NCBI GenBank assembly: GCA_029641185.1
Contig: JAPWGK010000005.1
Coordinates: forward strand, 1,860,001 to 1,924,000
DNA: 64,000 bases
Direction of reading: 5' to 3'
Source: Pseudofabraea citricarpa
Lineage: Eukaryota; Ascomycota; Leotiomycetes; Helotiales; Dermateaceae
Of this stretch, positions 46,272-58,257 are shown piece by piece (the first letter of the stretch is position 1; each line of letters opens with the position of its first letter). The notes beneath the pieces were generated by a model that saw only the letters and a program-made list of their open reading frames with translations, did not search any database and was not told the origin of the DNA. The position numbers and the translations under genes are program-made.

Positions 46272-46673
46272 GCCACTATCGGATCTTCAAATGAGCAATA
46301 ATAATGTGTGTAGTTGCGTATCTATGATGTCACATCGACTTGCGAGACTTCAAAGTTGGAAAGAGGACGGATTATCAACTATCAATTCTTGTCTTTATAA
46401 ATAATATGAAACATGAAGCTACTGGATAAAAGACCTTCTTGGTCCGCCATGCTATGCTAACGTAAAAGTTGTGGAGTCGGTGTTGGAGCGACATAAGCCA
46501 GCTTTTGTGCTTCCAACTCTTCTGCCACTTGCTTGATAATTCTCAGATCTTTGATGAATCCGCTACTACACTTCAAGCTCCATTTTTCTTCGAACAACTA
46601 TTTCTGAGTCCATGATACTTCCAACTCCACTCTCATTTTCCCCCTGACTCTCGGGTTAGATAATTGGGCCAAC
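46272..46673. other. short intergenic stretch between convergent genes
   Basis: About 400 bp separating the stop codons of the permease and the DUF2434-like gene. No feature was recognised. Confidence 0.6.
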
Positions 46674-48092
46674 TCATGTGCCACTGCCACTTGCTCCGTA
46701 ATTGCTAGAACCAGGTGCATTGTCTTGGGTACCTTGCCGTGATGGGTATCGTTCTGTGGGATTTGTATTTGGAATGGGATTTCCCGTTGGTGGTGTTTCC
46801 GTTGGTGCTGTATTGCCCGCAGGATCTCCTGCGTCTCCTGCTTCACCTGGTGCAGTATTGTTTCTGTTCCGGTTGCTCACTGGCCCCATCTCAATCTCTT
46901 CGCCATTGCCCGCTCCTCCGCCATGTTCAGCATGTCCACCTACCCTCCTATTGTTTTGACGCCCAGCAATGTCTTTATTGCGCTCAGTCAATGTTGCCAC
47001 GTCAATCAAAAGCATGATGATGAGAAACGGTGTCCATCCAAGGCCGTAATACATGCCCAAATCCATGTGCTTGTTGAAAGGTGTTAAATGCCATTTGAAT
47101 GTAGAGGTTATTGCGTAGTTGATGGGTGCCAACAAAAGCAGTGCTGCAATGATATCCAGGGATGACATGGCAGATGATCGGCAGCCAAATCGGTTTGACT
47201 TTGTGACAGTGGTAAAGATCAATACCCATGGACCCAAGAGGAAGAATGCTGCGATTTTAAATCTTACGTCTGTTACTGCCGGCTCTGCAAATACTTCAAT
47301 CTGGTCTGGGGCGTTCTGCTGTTTGATTCTTGACCAGTCTCGAAAGGCAATTAGGCAAAAGATCTATCTTGTCAGCTTAATCTCTACCGAAGTTCAATCT
47401 CAACTTACCGCAATGTAGAAGAGAATGAATATACCCTTGAGGGTAATGTCCATGCGAGGCTCCGGAGTTCCAGCAGTATGGTACGGGTGAGAGTCGACCA
47501 GTTGGTTCTCCCGTATCAATGTTCTTGTCTCCCCAATTCTTGCCCTTTGCCAGACGCAAACAATCATTATAAGCAGCATTACGTACCAGAACACGCCCGA
47601 AACGATAAGAGGGTTATATGCAAGGTATTGCAAATCGCTCCAGATACCAGTGAGAATGCAGCCAGTAGCGAATAAAGCAAAAGCCGTCATCCAGTAGTGT
47701 AGCGAGCTTCCTGCTCCTTTTGAAGCTACACCTCTTGAATCTTCTACTTTCCCTTTTCTCTGTATATTGAAGCACGTAAACGTGAAAGCGAGTAGAACGA
47801 GACCCAAGAACACAAGATCGAGGTAGCTGCGCATTTCACAAGGTTTGGCACTAGCATGGCATACTGCGGTGTGGTTGCCAATGAACTTGCCATCCTCCAG
47901 AAGGTAAAGGGGTATGTGAGGCTTGGTAAACAAATAGCATTTGGTGTTGTTGGAAACGGTATTATTCGAGTAGTAGCTGTAGTTGAAGCGTTTCAGCGTG
48001 TCGAGATTGAAATGGTGGCCGTTGATGTAGGTATCGCTTGAATTCGCGCCAGGCGGAAATGGAAGCAACTCGCGAGTAGAGATGTGGGACAT
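46674..48092 (-). CDS. multi-pass membrane protein, DUF2434-like
   Basis: Exons 47409-48092 and 46674-47363 (45-bp intron) give about 457 residues. The N-terminal region reads ELLPFPPGANSSDTYINGHHFNLDTLKRFNY and has several N-glycosylation sequons (NSS, NYS, NNT, NHT), so it is probably lumenal or extracellular. It matches my memory of fungal DUF2434 proteins (function unknown). About seven membrane segments follow, then a cytosolic disordered tail rich in Asn, Gly, Pro, Thr. The start is placed at MSHIS (48092). The frame stays open for 81 more codons upstream to an ATG at 48335, but that part is low-complexity Ser/Thr and is more likely 5' leader. It is divergent from COG5. Confidence 0.75.
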
Positions 48093-48659
48093 TGTAAAGA
48101 AACTCTTGTGATGCCAAAATCTTGAGAGTGATGATGTTGTTGTTGTGTTTGAGGATGATGATGATGAGAGAAGCTGGAAGATTCCCCACGGTTGAAATCC
48201 ATCTTGAGTACTGGGTTGCTGTGTAGTTGAGGTAGGAGCAGTTGTAGGAGCAGTTGAGTGAGGTAAGAGCGAAAGCGAAGCCTGCGTTGAAGACAAGCGA
48301 CGAAGGTGCTGTTGACCTCCAAATACTTTCGCCATGAAAACTCATCTGGAGCAAACCCAATTACGTATGGTCTACACTGGATGTGATTAGATTAGCGTCG
48401 AGTGAGAATTGACTAAGAAATTGAGATAGAACACATGAGTCTGAAATACCTCTTCTTGAAGCTCGAGACGTGGTAGCGACCCCGGTCTCGAGCAAACAGA
48501 GCAAACAAGCACGACAGGGTCGGCCCGTGCTGTATTGAAGCTACATTTTGTGAGTTCCCCCACAACACATGTCAATACTACAAGCCGCTTCTCACCAGCA
48601 CTGAGCACGAAGAAGACCCGTTCTGATCAGTATAGCTGTAGGGGCCTATTGAAGTTATA
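48093..48659. promoter_or_regulatory. divergent promoter region of the DUF2434-like gene and COG5
   Basis: The 567 bp separate the chosen start codons. The part 48093-48335 is an open frame continuous with the membrane protein gene and rich in Thr/Ser codons. The rest carries no visible conserved element that I can name. Confidence 0.4.
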
Positions 48660-50009
48660 ATGGCGGCAGACGATGAGGACACGTCGTACATTGACTACGA
48701 GACCTTTCTTTCTCCCGAATTCTCCCCCTCCACGTTTGCGAACTCCCTTGTTCTCGGGACCAACAACCCAACAGACACACCTTTAGATCTCTCTACGCCG
48801 TTGTCGAGGGTCCTTTTCGACTCGCAAGAAATCAACACCCACATAAACACCGTCACAACCAAGAGCGCACTTCCCCTCCTCTCGCATACTCAGGAACAGA
48901 CAGCGTCAAGCGCAAAGATAGCCCAGGAGATAGATGCACAGGTGGGCAGCCTAAACGATGGGTATAAGAGATTAGAGAAGGAAGTGCTAGTACGATACGA
49001 GACAGCGGATGAAGTGAGGCTTGTTGCAGAACGATTGTGGGAGACTGTGAAGCTGGGCCGCTCGGTGGGGAGATGTCTTCAATTGGGACGGCAATTAGAG
49101 ATTCAGCTGTCGGAGATGAGCAGTATTGTCAATGCTTCAAAGACCCAAGCCCAGAAGGATGATCACCGAGCATTAGTACGGTGTTCAAACACTCTATTGA
49201 GTCTGCGGAATCTCTTTTCCAAGAATGGAGCTGGCGAGGAGGGGCATGGTTTAGAGCGAGTCGATGCTGTACGAACGCTTCAGTCTACAATAATCACGCC
49301 TGCTGAACGGACCGTACTCTCAAAATCCCAACAGATCGTACGCGAGTTCTCTATCAGTAACCTCGCTCCTGGAAGCAGCAACACCACGACGTACAGTCAA
49401 ACAACCGACACCAAGGCCCGTACCGCTTCTGCTCTAGCCACGCTTTACCTCCTGTCACCAGTGCCTAAGGGATCCTCTAAGAAGGAAAAGTGGGAGGCCG
49501 AGTTACTCATTCAATCACTTCAAGACTACCTCCGCAACGCTTTAACGAGCTCTCTTGCATCTCTCACTCGAGCGCTCTCAACGCTGCCTACACTAGACCG
49601 AGTACTCCTTGAAGTCTCAGCACGATGCCAAAATATCCTTGCACTAGAAAGCCTTCTCGGCTCTACAACACCACCTCCACATCCGTTTTTACACTCGGAT
49701 CACGTCGTTCCCAGTAATCTTCTCGTGCCTCTTCTTGCATCACTCGAGACCGGCTCACTGCCATCTTACTTCTGGCGATCTTTGGCTGGAGGTCTGAGCA
49801 CCAGGACTCAAGAAATCATGAACAAGGGGGGTGTGTCGGCGAGGACGTTGCGGAGTAACAAGAACAGCGTCAAGGATGCTATCAGAGATTGTGTGGTGAA
49901 AGGTAGCCAGCCACCTGCAGGTAGTGGCATCGCCGGTGGTAGAGAAGGTAGCTGGGACAGAGAAGTTGCAGTTATGGTCGGGAGTGTGATCGGTTCATTG
50001 GGGAGATGA
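48660..50009 (+). CDS. COG5: conserved oligomeric Golgi complex subunit 5
   Basis: A single exon of 449 residues, the normal size of fungal Cog5. The N-terminus reads YIDYETFLSPEFSPSTFANSLVLGTNNPTDTPLDLSTPLSRVLFDSQEI, the conserved Cog5 signature, then a coiled-coil region LNDGYKRLEKEVLVRYE with RLWETVKLGRSVGRCLQLGRQLE. The remainder is helical with low similarity, as expected. Cog5 belongs to lobe B of the COG tethering complex, which retrieves vesicles within the Golgi and maintains glycosylation enzymes. The ATG at 48660 follows a short A/T-rich leader. No intron is needed. Confidence 0.92.
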   Translation: MAADDEDTSYIDYETFLSPEFSPSTFANSLVLGTNNPTDTPLDLSTPLSRVLFDSQEINTHINTVTTKSALPLLSHTQEQTASSAKIAQEIDAQVGSLNDGYKRLEKEVLVRYETADEVRLVAERLWETVKLGRSVGRCLQLGRQLEIQLSEMSSIVNASKTQAQKDDHRALVRCSNTLLSLRNLFSKNGAGEEGHGLERVDAVRTLQSTIITPAERTVLSKSQQIVREFSISNLAPGSSNTTTYSQTTDTKARTASALATLYLLSPVPKGSSKKEKWEAELLIQSLQDYLRNALTSSLASLTRALSTLPTLDRVLLEVSARCQNILALESLLGSTTPPPHPFLHSDHVVPSNLLVPLLASLETGSLPSYFWRSLAGGLSTRTQEIMNKGGVSARTLRSNKNSVKDAIRDCVVKGSQPPAGSGIAGGREGSWDREVAVMVGSVIGSLGR

Positions 50010-50724
50010 GATGTATAAATTAACGACTGACGAGACGGGGTTAAAATGATCAGAGTGAAAATCCTAAGCCTTTCTATGACTTGAAGTTCTTGAATCTGCT
50101 CACTCTCGACCAGACTATCTCTTTGTATCTTCATAGCTGAGGGGGGTTGAGAAATGTTGATGTGGAATTCTATTCACAAAGAAACTGTGAATTGCCAACG
50201 GAACTCTGCTCTCTAACGTCTCCAACGCACGCTCACCCAATCCAACCAACCCAATTGCAACTCCTGCGTGCAACAAGCGACAAGAATCACCTTCTTTTCT
50301 ACAATGTCTCTCAAGTAGATACAGCGCCAGATCCAGTAGCTGGCACTCCCACTCCTTGAACAGCTCATATCGTACATGCATAGCACAGATACGCGAGGAG
50401 AGAAAGATTCGGCAAAGGTTCAGCAGGTGTCAGCAGCTATCCAAACAAGCATTTGAAATCTCTCTCTATATCACCCGGTCTACTTCACCACAAATACCTA
50501 GCTGTTTCAATACGTGCTTCAACAACCAACAATATCAAGAGACAGAGAAACAGATCGTCAATCGATCATTTCCCGCATCGGCCGTTTCGAACACGACATG
50601 ACATGCCGCTGCATGAGGAGGATCGGGATGACTGGTGATGATGGAATGGAGAACAAAGCCAGGAGCGACAGCAGATGGGGGTGGATAATGACAGTCATGC
50701 GATGATAGCCTTCAGACGACACCG

Positions 50725-50795
50725 AGAGAACAGAAAAAGAAAAAGAAGGAGAAGAGAGAAGAGAGAAGAGAGAAGAGGAGAAAAGGGAAAGAAAT
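50725..50795. repeat. polypurine GA-rich tract
   Basis: About 70 bases consist almost entirely of A and G, including GAGAGAA repeats. Such mirror-like purine runs can form triplex DNA; that is inference. Confidence 0.8.
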
Positions 50796-51063
50796 CTCTG
50801 ACAGTCGGGAAGCAGATGACAACAACAAAGACAGAACGTACATCACCACCTACGTTGCTCTTCGTTTCGGTAGGGATCGCTAAACAAGAGGGATGGATGG
50901 AACGTGTCCCTGGAAATGTGCTGCTTCTTCTTCATCTTCATCTTCTTCTGCTGCTGCAAGCAGTCCCAAGTCTTATAATCCCAGCAAGAGAAAAGGAATC
51001 TATCTAGCAACCGCAGGCTTTTTTTCTTTTCTTCTTTCTCCTTCTGTTCCTTTGGTCAATAAG

Positions 51064-51098
51064 CAGGACAGGACAGGACAGGACAGGACAGGACAGGA
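51064..51098. repeat. GGACA pentanucleotide microsatellite
   Basis: About seven tandem copies of the pentamer GGACA lie here in intergenic DNA. Confidence 0.9.
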
Positions 51099-51618
51099 GA
51101 GGGCGGTGATTTACACGCATATATCCAATATTGAAACCTCTCTCGTGAGCTACACTTTATTTTCTTTCCTAGCCCTATTCTACAGCCTATCTGCGTATCT
51201 AGGTAGGTATAGCTAGCTAGGGAGCTAGGGAGCTACATGTCAGTCCTATTAGCATACCCATCACATCCATCGGACAGATCCAATTAATTAATCTCGAGTG
51301 TCTCCCCAGATAGATCTTCCAGGATCCTGCACCCCCTCTCTCCCCAATCACTTTTGTCTTTATTTTTATTTTTCTCCTCTCCCCTCATCACATGCGCCAC
51401 TCAAAGAAAACGCCATCCGCAGACCAACCGACCGACGATGCGAAATACACCATGCAAAATACAGGGCACCCGTAGGCTATCCCGTCCATCCCGTCCATGT
51501 ATCCACCGCTCCCACCATGCATAGCCGCCATCTACCTATATCTATTGAAACCCCAGTTCCTACCAAACACCATCCAAGAGACAAAATGCAAAGGAAAAGA
51601 AACCCCTCCAGGGCATGC

Positions 51619-54600
51619 TCACTCAGCACCAGGGAAAGAAGCTCGGGTCTTCCTCAGAGCCCACTTGACAAGCATGTTCTCAAGGCGCAACTTCTCGACC
51701 GGCTTGGCCAGGTAATCATCCATGCCGGCCTGGTGGCACTTCTCGGCGTCGCCTTGGATCGCGCTGGCCGTCATGGCAATGACGGGGATATCTCTCAGGC
51801 TGCCGCTTTCATCCTCGGCCGTCGCGTACGTCTCGTCGGTTCGGAGGATCCGTGTAGCTTCGTAGCCATCCATGACCGGCTGGTCGGTGTCATCAGTACG
51901 CAAGTTTACATCTGGAAAGAGAAGGGACTTACCATCTGCACGTCCATGAGGATTATAGCTGGTCGTGGTTGCGTAGAAGATGGTGCGAGTAGGTATGAAA
52001 GTGCTTCCTGTCCATTCCAGACAGCACTGACAGGAAACCCAAGTTTCTGGATATTCTTAATCGCGATCGTCTGGTTTATTGCGCTGTTATCTCTCGTCAG
52101 TACACACCCATCACATCGATTAGATGGCTCAGACTTACTTGTCTTCTACAACAAGGACATGGATGTTGCTTCTCGCTTCTTTAGATAGCTCTGACAGATT
52201 AGCATCGATAGAAGGAGACTTAAGGGGAGTATTCAGAGGAGAGCTGCGGTAGCTCTGCTTCAGAGTACCAAGCCCAGCTGAGGGTAGTGGTGATAACGGC
52301 TGCGTTCGAAGAGTTTCTAATCTGGTTGGAGTACGGTACATACGGAAGCCTGGATTTGGCGGGGAGGCACTTAATGCTCTGTCTGGAGTTTCGAGCTGTG
52401 GCGCAAACCTGAAAGGGACTCGAAAGGTTGCTACGCTTCCAACAGATGGGGTAGATTCCAAGGTTATGGATCCCTTCATAAGGTTTGCGAGCTGTGTAGA
52501 TGTCAGTAAAAGTCTCCATGTCATTTCATTTCCACTCAACGCCCAATCCCTTCACAAGCACATCACACTTACGTTTCTCGAAATCGTCAACCCAAGACCC
52601 GTCCCGCCATAAAGCCGAGCCGTCGAAGAATCGCCCTGACTGAAGGGCTGAAAGAGCTTATCAAGGACCTGTTTTTCAATCCCGATCCCAGTATCGCGAA
52701 TGGTAAACTCAACATCCAGGGTATCATCGTTAGTTATCGCTACGAGGGACAGGCTAACGCTGCCCTCCTTGGTAAACTTCAGGGCATTTGTCAGTAAGTT
52801 GGAGAGCACTTGACGAATCCGGCCCGGATCGCCTAGGACCACGGGCGAGTCTTGCATTTTGTTATCGTAGACGAAGTTGAGCCCCTTCTGGTTGGCGAAA
52901 ACCCCAAGGAGCTTGCAGAGCTCTGCAACTACATTCTCTAGGTCGAAAGGAACTTCCTCGATGTCAAGACGGCCACTTTCAATCTTGGAGAAGTCGAGAA
53001 TGTCATTCACGATCGTGAGAAGTGCCTTTGCTGAGAGTTGGATACTGTTCACATACTCCCTCTGCTCGTTGCTCAAGGTCGTATCATCGCTAAGTAAGTC
53101 GACCATCCCGATCACCCCAGCTGTTGGGGTTCTCATCTCGTGCGACATGTTCGCCAGGAACTGACTCTTGATTCGACTTGCGTCTTTCGCGGCCTTTTCT
53201 TCCATTTTCAACTGCGCATTCTGTATCTCGAGTGCAATGCGAGCTTTGAAGTCCGTCACGTCAATACTCAGGCCCAGGACGCCACGGATGATCGGCTTCT
53301 GACTTCCATCGGTGGAGTCATGCTCGAGGTCGGCGACGATTCGCGTTCTGTATATGCGATCGCCGAATTTATCTTCAGAGACCGCCATCGCTACCTCGCC
53401 TTTGAGGATAGCCTGAATATTCTTTTCGAATTCTAAAAACATCAGTACCGCTGTACAGACTCTCATTAAATACTCTTACCAGAATCGCCCTGCGTAGAGG
53501 TATGGACCGCGTTGACTGCATCCTGACCAACCACGCTTGACTTATTTAATCGGTTTCCCTTCTCATGCCAGTACATATTACCTTCGGCCATAGTCACCTT
53601 TCGCTCGTTGTCAATCGCAAAGAGGTTGACCTCGGCATGAGCGAGAACAGTAAACATCTGCTGGGTATTTCGACTAGCTTCGATGCGAGTCATGACGAGG
53701 TCATGGATATCTGTATTCGTGCCGTACCACTTCAATAATGTGCCCTCGCTATCTCGAAGTGGGCAGGCTCGTGCAAGCATCCATCTGTAGACACCGTCCC
53801 TTCGACGATACCTAAGCTCTACCTCGCACTCGACACCTTCACTCAGCCCCTTCCCCAAATGCCGGAGGACATGAGGCATATCTTCATGGTGAATGGCACT
53901 TTGGTATCCATCACCAACTGACTCTTCTGCCGTCATGCCTGTGAACTCATACCACCTTTTGGAAAACCAATCCACGTATCCATCAGGTCGAGTGGTCCAT
54001 ACCATGTGAGGCATCAGAGAGCAGATAGTCTCGTGACTCAGGAGAAGTCTTTCCTGCTGCTCTTTCAGGAAAGAGGTGTACTCTTGGAGATCTGTACACC
54101 AGCAAACTCCACCCAGAAACTCCCCAGTTTCATCATCATAAAGACATTGCCCGCTCACCTTCATAGCAATCTTCTCGTTGGTTCCCTGATGGGTGAAGCC
54201 GCAGACGTACTCAGTGAAAGGCTTTCGCGTCCTAACAAGACGTACACCTGGATAGTCCTCCGGGTTCAACACTTTAGTAAACGTCTTGTTCCATATCTCG
54301 AGACGACTTCGCAGTTGCTCTCCCTCGCAACCTCGTTCATCCCCTAGCACATTCCCTAAGAGATCTCTCGTCTTCCTGTTTGTCAGGTAATATTTCTCAT
54401 CAGCCGTAATGACGAAGCCTGCAACGTCATAGCTGTCAAAGATGGCCCGTCGCATCCTCAAGAGACGTCCCCCATCATCAGCATCTATCATCGATGCCAT
54501 CTCACTTTCACTCCTGCCACTTTCCTTCAATCCTGGTGGAGCACTGTTCGGGGGCGACAGAATGGAATCGATCGTTGTATTCGTCTCCCTCCTTACAGAT

Positions 54601-55067
54601 CTCCGATCAAACGAGAGCATGTAGAAGAAACTCTGATCAGTCTTCAACACTGAGACAGCAACCTGCAAATGAGTCGTTTCCTGCGAGATTGGATTGGTGA
54701 GCAGGACCTCCAAATCCTCGATGCGATTCTCCTCGGTATTGAGACCTGCCGTTCCCTCCTCGACTGTCTCCGCCAGCCGCTTGAACACCGATTCCCATTG
54801 TAGATGATACAGCAACACAATCCCTAAGCCCGCAGGCTCGCGTCCCAGTATCCCACCATGGACGGCATCCTTCGAATCGTGGCCGCCTAGCAACTTCTCA
54901 GCCGCGCGATTCGCAAAGACAGAGATGCGATTCGAGGACAGGACCAGGACCGGCGTGGGCAATTGGCGTAAGACAGCAAGCTGGAGATCGATACTCGTAG
55001 TCGCGAGAGGATAGTCGGCCTGGGAATGCATCGTGGTCGACTCGGAGCAAGGGCAGCACCGCACCAT
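51619..55067 (-). CDS. hybrid histidine kinase: PAS repeats, HisKA, HATPase, receiver
   Basis: Five exons (53480-55067, 52573-53432, 52139-52491, 51933-52083, 51619-51879) give about 1,070 residues. The N-terminal half holds PAS domains (IDLQLAVLRQLPTPVLVLSS near residue 26, MVWTTRPDGYVDWFSKRWYEF further on). The kinase core has the H-box NMSHEMRTP (phosphoacceptor His), N-box NLLTNALKFT, G1 DTGIGIEK, F-box LFQPFSQ and G2 GGTGLGL. The receiver ends the protein: HVLVVEDKN, LMDVQMPVMDGYEATR with the phosphoacceptor Asp, then MTASAIQGD and AKPV. Introns are 47-91 bp. It has no membrane segment, so cytosolic sensing is likely, feeding a Ypd1 phosphorelay. A Fos1/TcsA-type class is possible but unresolved. 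An alternative start is the ATG at 55031. Confidence 0.9.
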
Positions 55068-56964
55068 AACCTATACCTAGGTATCAATTGAGATGTGTCG
55101 ATGCCAACACGCGGCGTGCTCGCTCGCTCGCTCGCTCAACCTCCAGCAAATCGGAATCGCAAACTCATGAATCGATAAATCGTGCAGCTGGTGTCATAGT
55201 CATATTGTCGCACGCACGCATGCACACTTGCTCACTTGCTTTCTGTGGCTCTGGTCAACACATCTCTGGGCGAAGCATTGGAAAGACGAGGTTCAAGATC
55301 AAGGCCAAGGGCGCGAGAGTTGTAAGGTCATCCGTAATGGGACCGATCCCAGTGACGCTGCGGCTGGCAAGGGCCGAAAAAGTCAAAAAAAGAAAAAAGG
55401 CCGTGTCTGTCGTCAAGCACACAGAGGTTGGTAATTTATGACGAGCGATCGGGTGGCCGGTTCCTTGGAACTGAGACCAAAAGATGTTAGTGTGGTCACT
55501 GTGCTGGGCTATTTGATGGGAGTGGGGGGGAGTACTTCGGAGGAGACATGCCCCATTATTGTATTGTATCGTCGGCTCTCGCTCCCTATGTAGCATCATC
55601 CATCATCCGTCATCCATTCATCCTCGTGCTCGTGCTCGTTCTCACTTTTCTTCAATCGATAGATAGATGGCGGAATATGATAAACCTGCACAAGGCGTCG
55701 AGGGATGGGATTCTGGGCCGTCGCATGCAGATTCCAAATCCGAACAGTGATGCAACAACCGATTTTCGCGCACCCAGAAACTAGGTCGAATCTGCACAAT
55801 CTCAAGCCACAAGATAGACAGATGGTGGGGCAGCAGGCAGGGCTCTTGGATCTCCACCGGGATCATCCCGAGCCTGAGGTTCCTGGACCACCCCTTCTCT
55901 TCTTCTTTCTTTTCTTCTTTACCGCCCGCTGGCAGAAGATAGGCTCATGGATACCGTCTTGTTGTCCTGCACGTCAGTTGCTCACGAGGAACTATAGCAG
56001 AGATGTTATGAAAACAAGCAAAAAGGAGACCTCGTCCAGAATCCAGTCAGCTTTGTCAGCATTTCCAAGAACGACTGGTACGAGGCTCGAAATTCGAGCC
56101 AAACAAAGTAAGGAGATCTAGGTAAGAGCAACGAGACAGGATCCAGCTCTGCCTAGAAGATATACATCTACCAGTAAGCACATGTCTACAGACAGAAAAT
56201 AGGAGGGCCACTCGTCAAATTCCCAGTATCAAAGGCTGGTTTGCTTGTCCTTGATAGCTGGCTGAGGGCTTTACGACCGTGTACAGCGCAAAGAACTTGC
56301 ACGGGATCATACTTATATTTTACGTGTGGAAATGTGAGAAACGGCCTATTTTGCTTCGATGGCCGCTGTCTGCTGAGCACAACGCCATACCTGATAACAG
56401 ACAGCAACGCAGCAAGCCTCTGGACGGGTGTTACAATAGCGGGATATTTATTTCTCGATCTTCTCGGTTCAAAGACAGCAACATTCTCTAGGTACCAATC
56501 AACAAGAAGCCTTCATACTGCATACCTCTCTCGCTCACCTGTACAAATTCCAATGGATCCGGTCGGTTATCAAGAGAGAGAGAAACTCCCTAGAGTCAAC
56601 TGAGTTTTCATTCATTAAACTGATCCGATAAACAGATATCAAGAAGTGGAAGAAGAAAAGTATAAAAAAGACACACATCCCATCAAGAAACCCGCCGTTT
56701 AAAAAAAACCAAACCACTCGATCGACCCCTTCCCTCACTCCGCCGAAGCCAGAAGCCAGGAGTCAGGAGTCAGAAGTCAGAACCACGCTATGCATGCAAC
56801 CTCAAAAAAAGAACCACTCTCGCATCTCATGCTCGCCTCCCCGTTCGCTATGCTATGCTGTGCTGTTCTGTCCTGTTTCCCATAAAACTGTTCGTCATCA
56901 AAAATCTATCTTTCCGTCGTTGTCGTGTTCGCATAAAAATATTTCCGTCGCAGAAGAGGATCAA
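55068..56964. other. gene-free stretch upstream of the kinase
   Basis: About 1.9 kb. It includes the kinase promoter with a TACCTAGGTA palindrome at about 55074-55083, a GCTC tetranucleotide repeat at 55118-55138, and AGTCAGGAGTCAG-like short repeats at 56750-56780. No gene was recognised. Confidence 0.5.
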
Positions 56965-58257
56965 TCAATGACGACTCCTGCGACTGCCAGCATTGCTGAC
57001 GCTATCACTTGGCGCAATACTCCTCTCGTAGCCCATACCGCTGACGACACTCTTCGGCAGCGCGACGTGTCGGGCGCTCACCTTCGAACCATTCTCCCCT
57101 GACGGCACGAAGCGGATCGTCGTGGTCGACACCTTGGATTTCGCCGTTGGTGCGGGCGGAGAGGCAGAGGCCTTGATGGTCGAGGCGGACGAGACCTGGC
57201 TGCGTGCTGGAGCCACGACGGATTTCGTATGCGTCGAGGGGGCTTTGCTGTGTACGGACGGGGCTTTGCTATGGACTGAAGGAGCCTTGCTGTGGACCGA
57301 CATGGCCTTGCTGTGGACTGACGGAGCTTTGCTGTGCACGGAGGGGGCTTTGCTGTGTACGGACAGGACTTTGCTGAGCACCGACTGAGCAACCTTCGTC
57401 GTGGCTTTAGTGTGAGTAGAACGACCAGCCTCACTCTTGCCCTTGCCATCGGACGAGGTATGCGAGACGTGAGATTTCGGGGGTGCAGGGAGGATGGTCA
57501 GAGGACGATCATAGTGACTGCCAGCAGCAGAGCCCGCGTCCGAGTATCTCCTGGAGCGCGAGACCACCGAGGCGTCATTGTTGAGGACGCGCTCGTCGTC
57601 CCTTCTGCGGTCCTCGATCCGATGCATGTCGCTCCGTCCAGACATGGGCGGCATGCTGGGAGCCACGGAATAGCCTGGCACGTATCGGGGGGTGTTGTGA
57701 CGTGCACTGACATATGACCTCGCCGGCTCCATCTCGATGCGCTCGACGACGCGGACGGCAGGAGAGTTGATGCCGTAGGTCGAGTAGGCAGGCCTGGAAG
57801 CCGTGACGGAAGCCCTGCGCTGCAGAGGCGCCGGAGGGAGAACGTACTCGGGCTCTTCCGAACGGACCATGGCATAGGCCACGGCGGCACCAGCTGCAGC
57901 GCCCAGCAGCGTACCGATGAGGGCCTTGCCCGACATGCCAGTGCTCGCAGCTTGCGTGGGAGCTGCAGGATACGTCTCAGTCGTCTCGGTGACCCGGCGT
58001 ACCAGCCGCATCGGTGGCCGTTCTGATCGCTGCGGATACGACTCATACCGCCTCGCCTCGGGTCGCTGTGTGCTGTGTGTACTGGCGGTGTACTGAGAGC
58101 CAGCATCTGATTCTTGCTCTGTCGCCTCTGACACGACGCTGCGAGCTACCTCGTGCTGCCATTCCAGGACCCGCCGAGCCTCCTTCTCGGTGGCGGCTGT
58201 CTCGATGACAGGGTGCTGCGAGTGCGTCGAGACACGAGATTGTACAACGCTGGCCAT
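56965..58257 (-). CDS. single-pass membrane protein with VHSKAPS heptad repeats
   Basis: An intronless frame of 430 residues. The first 100 residues are polar, followed by a Gly/Ala-rich hydrophobic segment (GKALIGTLLGAAAGAAVAYAMV, split for length: residues about 110-131), the only membrane anchor. The following region is Arg/Ser-rich and disordered, then comes an array of seven-residue units of the type VHSKAPS, about six clear copies with variants (VLSKVLS, VHSKAMS, THTK) encoded by a 21-bp tandem repeat at about 57239-57382. The end has SARHVALPKSVVSG, which resembles conserved tails in fungal hypothetical proteins. Function unknown. The repeated Ser/Lys pattern could be a phosphorylation or binding array. 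Confidence 0.75.
   Translation of the reverse strand: MASVVQSRVSTHSQHPVIETAATEKEARRVLEWQHEVARSVVSEATEQESDAGSQYTASTHSTQRPEARRYESYPQRSERPPMRLVRRVTETTETYPAAPTQAASTGMSGKALIGTLLGAAAGAAVAYAMVRSEEPEYVLPPAPLQRRASVTASRPAYSTYGINSPAVRVVERIEMEPARSYVSARHNTPRYVPGYSVAPSMPPMSGRSDMHRIEDRRRDDERVLNNDASVVSRSRRYSDAGSAAGSHYDRPLTILPAPPKSHVSHTSSDGKGKSEAGRSTHTKATTKVAQSVLSKVLSVHSKAPSVHSKAPSVHSKAMSVHSKAPSVHSKAPSVHSKAPSTHTKSVVAPARSQVSSASTIKASASPPAPTAKSKVSTTTIRFVPSGENGSKVSARHVALPKSVVSGMGYERSIAPSDSVSNAGSRRSRH
57239..57382. repeat. 21-bp coding tandem repeat (VHSKAPS units)
   Basis: About seven 21-bp units in frame with the minus-strand gene, on the plus strand of the form GCTTTGCTGTGTACGGACGG with base variants. Copies differ mainly at third codon positions, so protein sequence is conserved between units. 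Confidence 0.85.

Larger units (their letters stand above)
50010..51618. other. gene-free stretch with purine tract and microsatellites
   Basis: About 1.6 kb between convergent stops. It contains a long polypurine run (50725-50795), a CTT/CTG-rich patch (50924-50962) and a GGACA pentamer repeat (51064-51098). No coding exon was recognised. Confidence 0.55.

Noticed and set aside
51298..52188. 296-codon plus-strand frame
   Set aside because: It lies antisense to the receiver domain of the hybrid histidine kinase and through microsatellite sequence; the kinase motifs on the minus strand are decisive.
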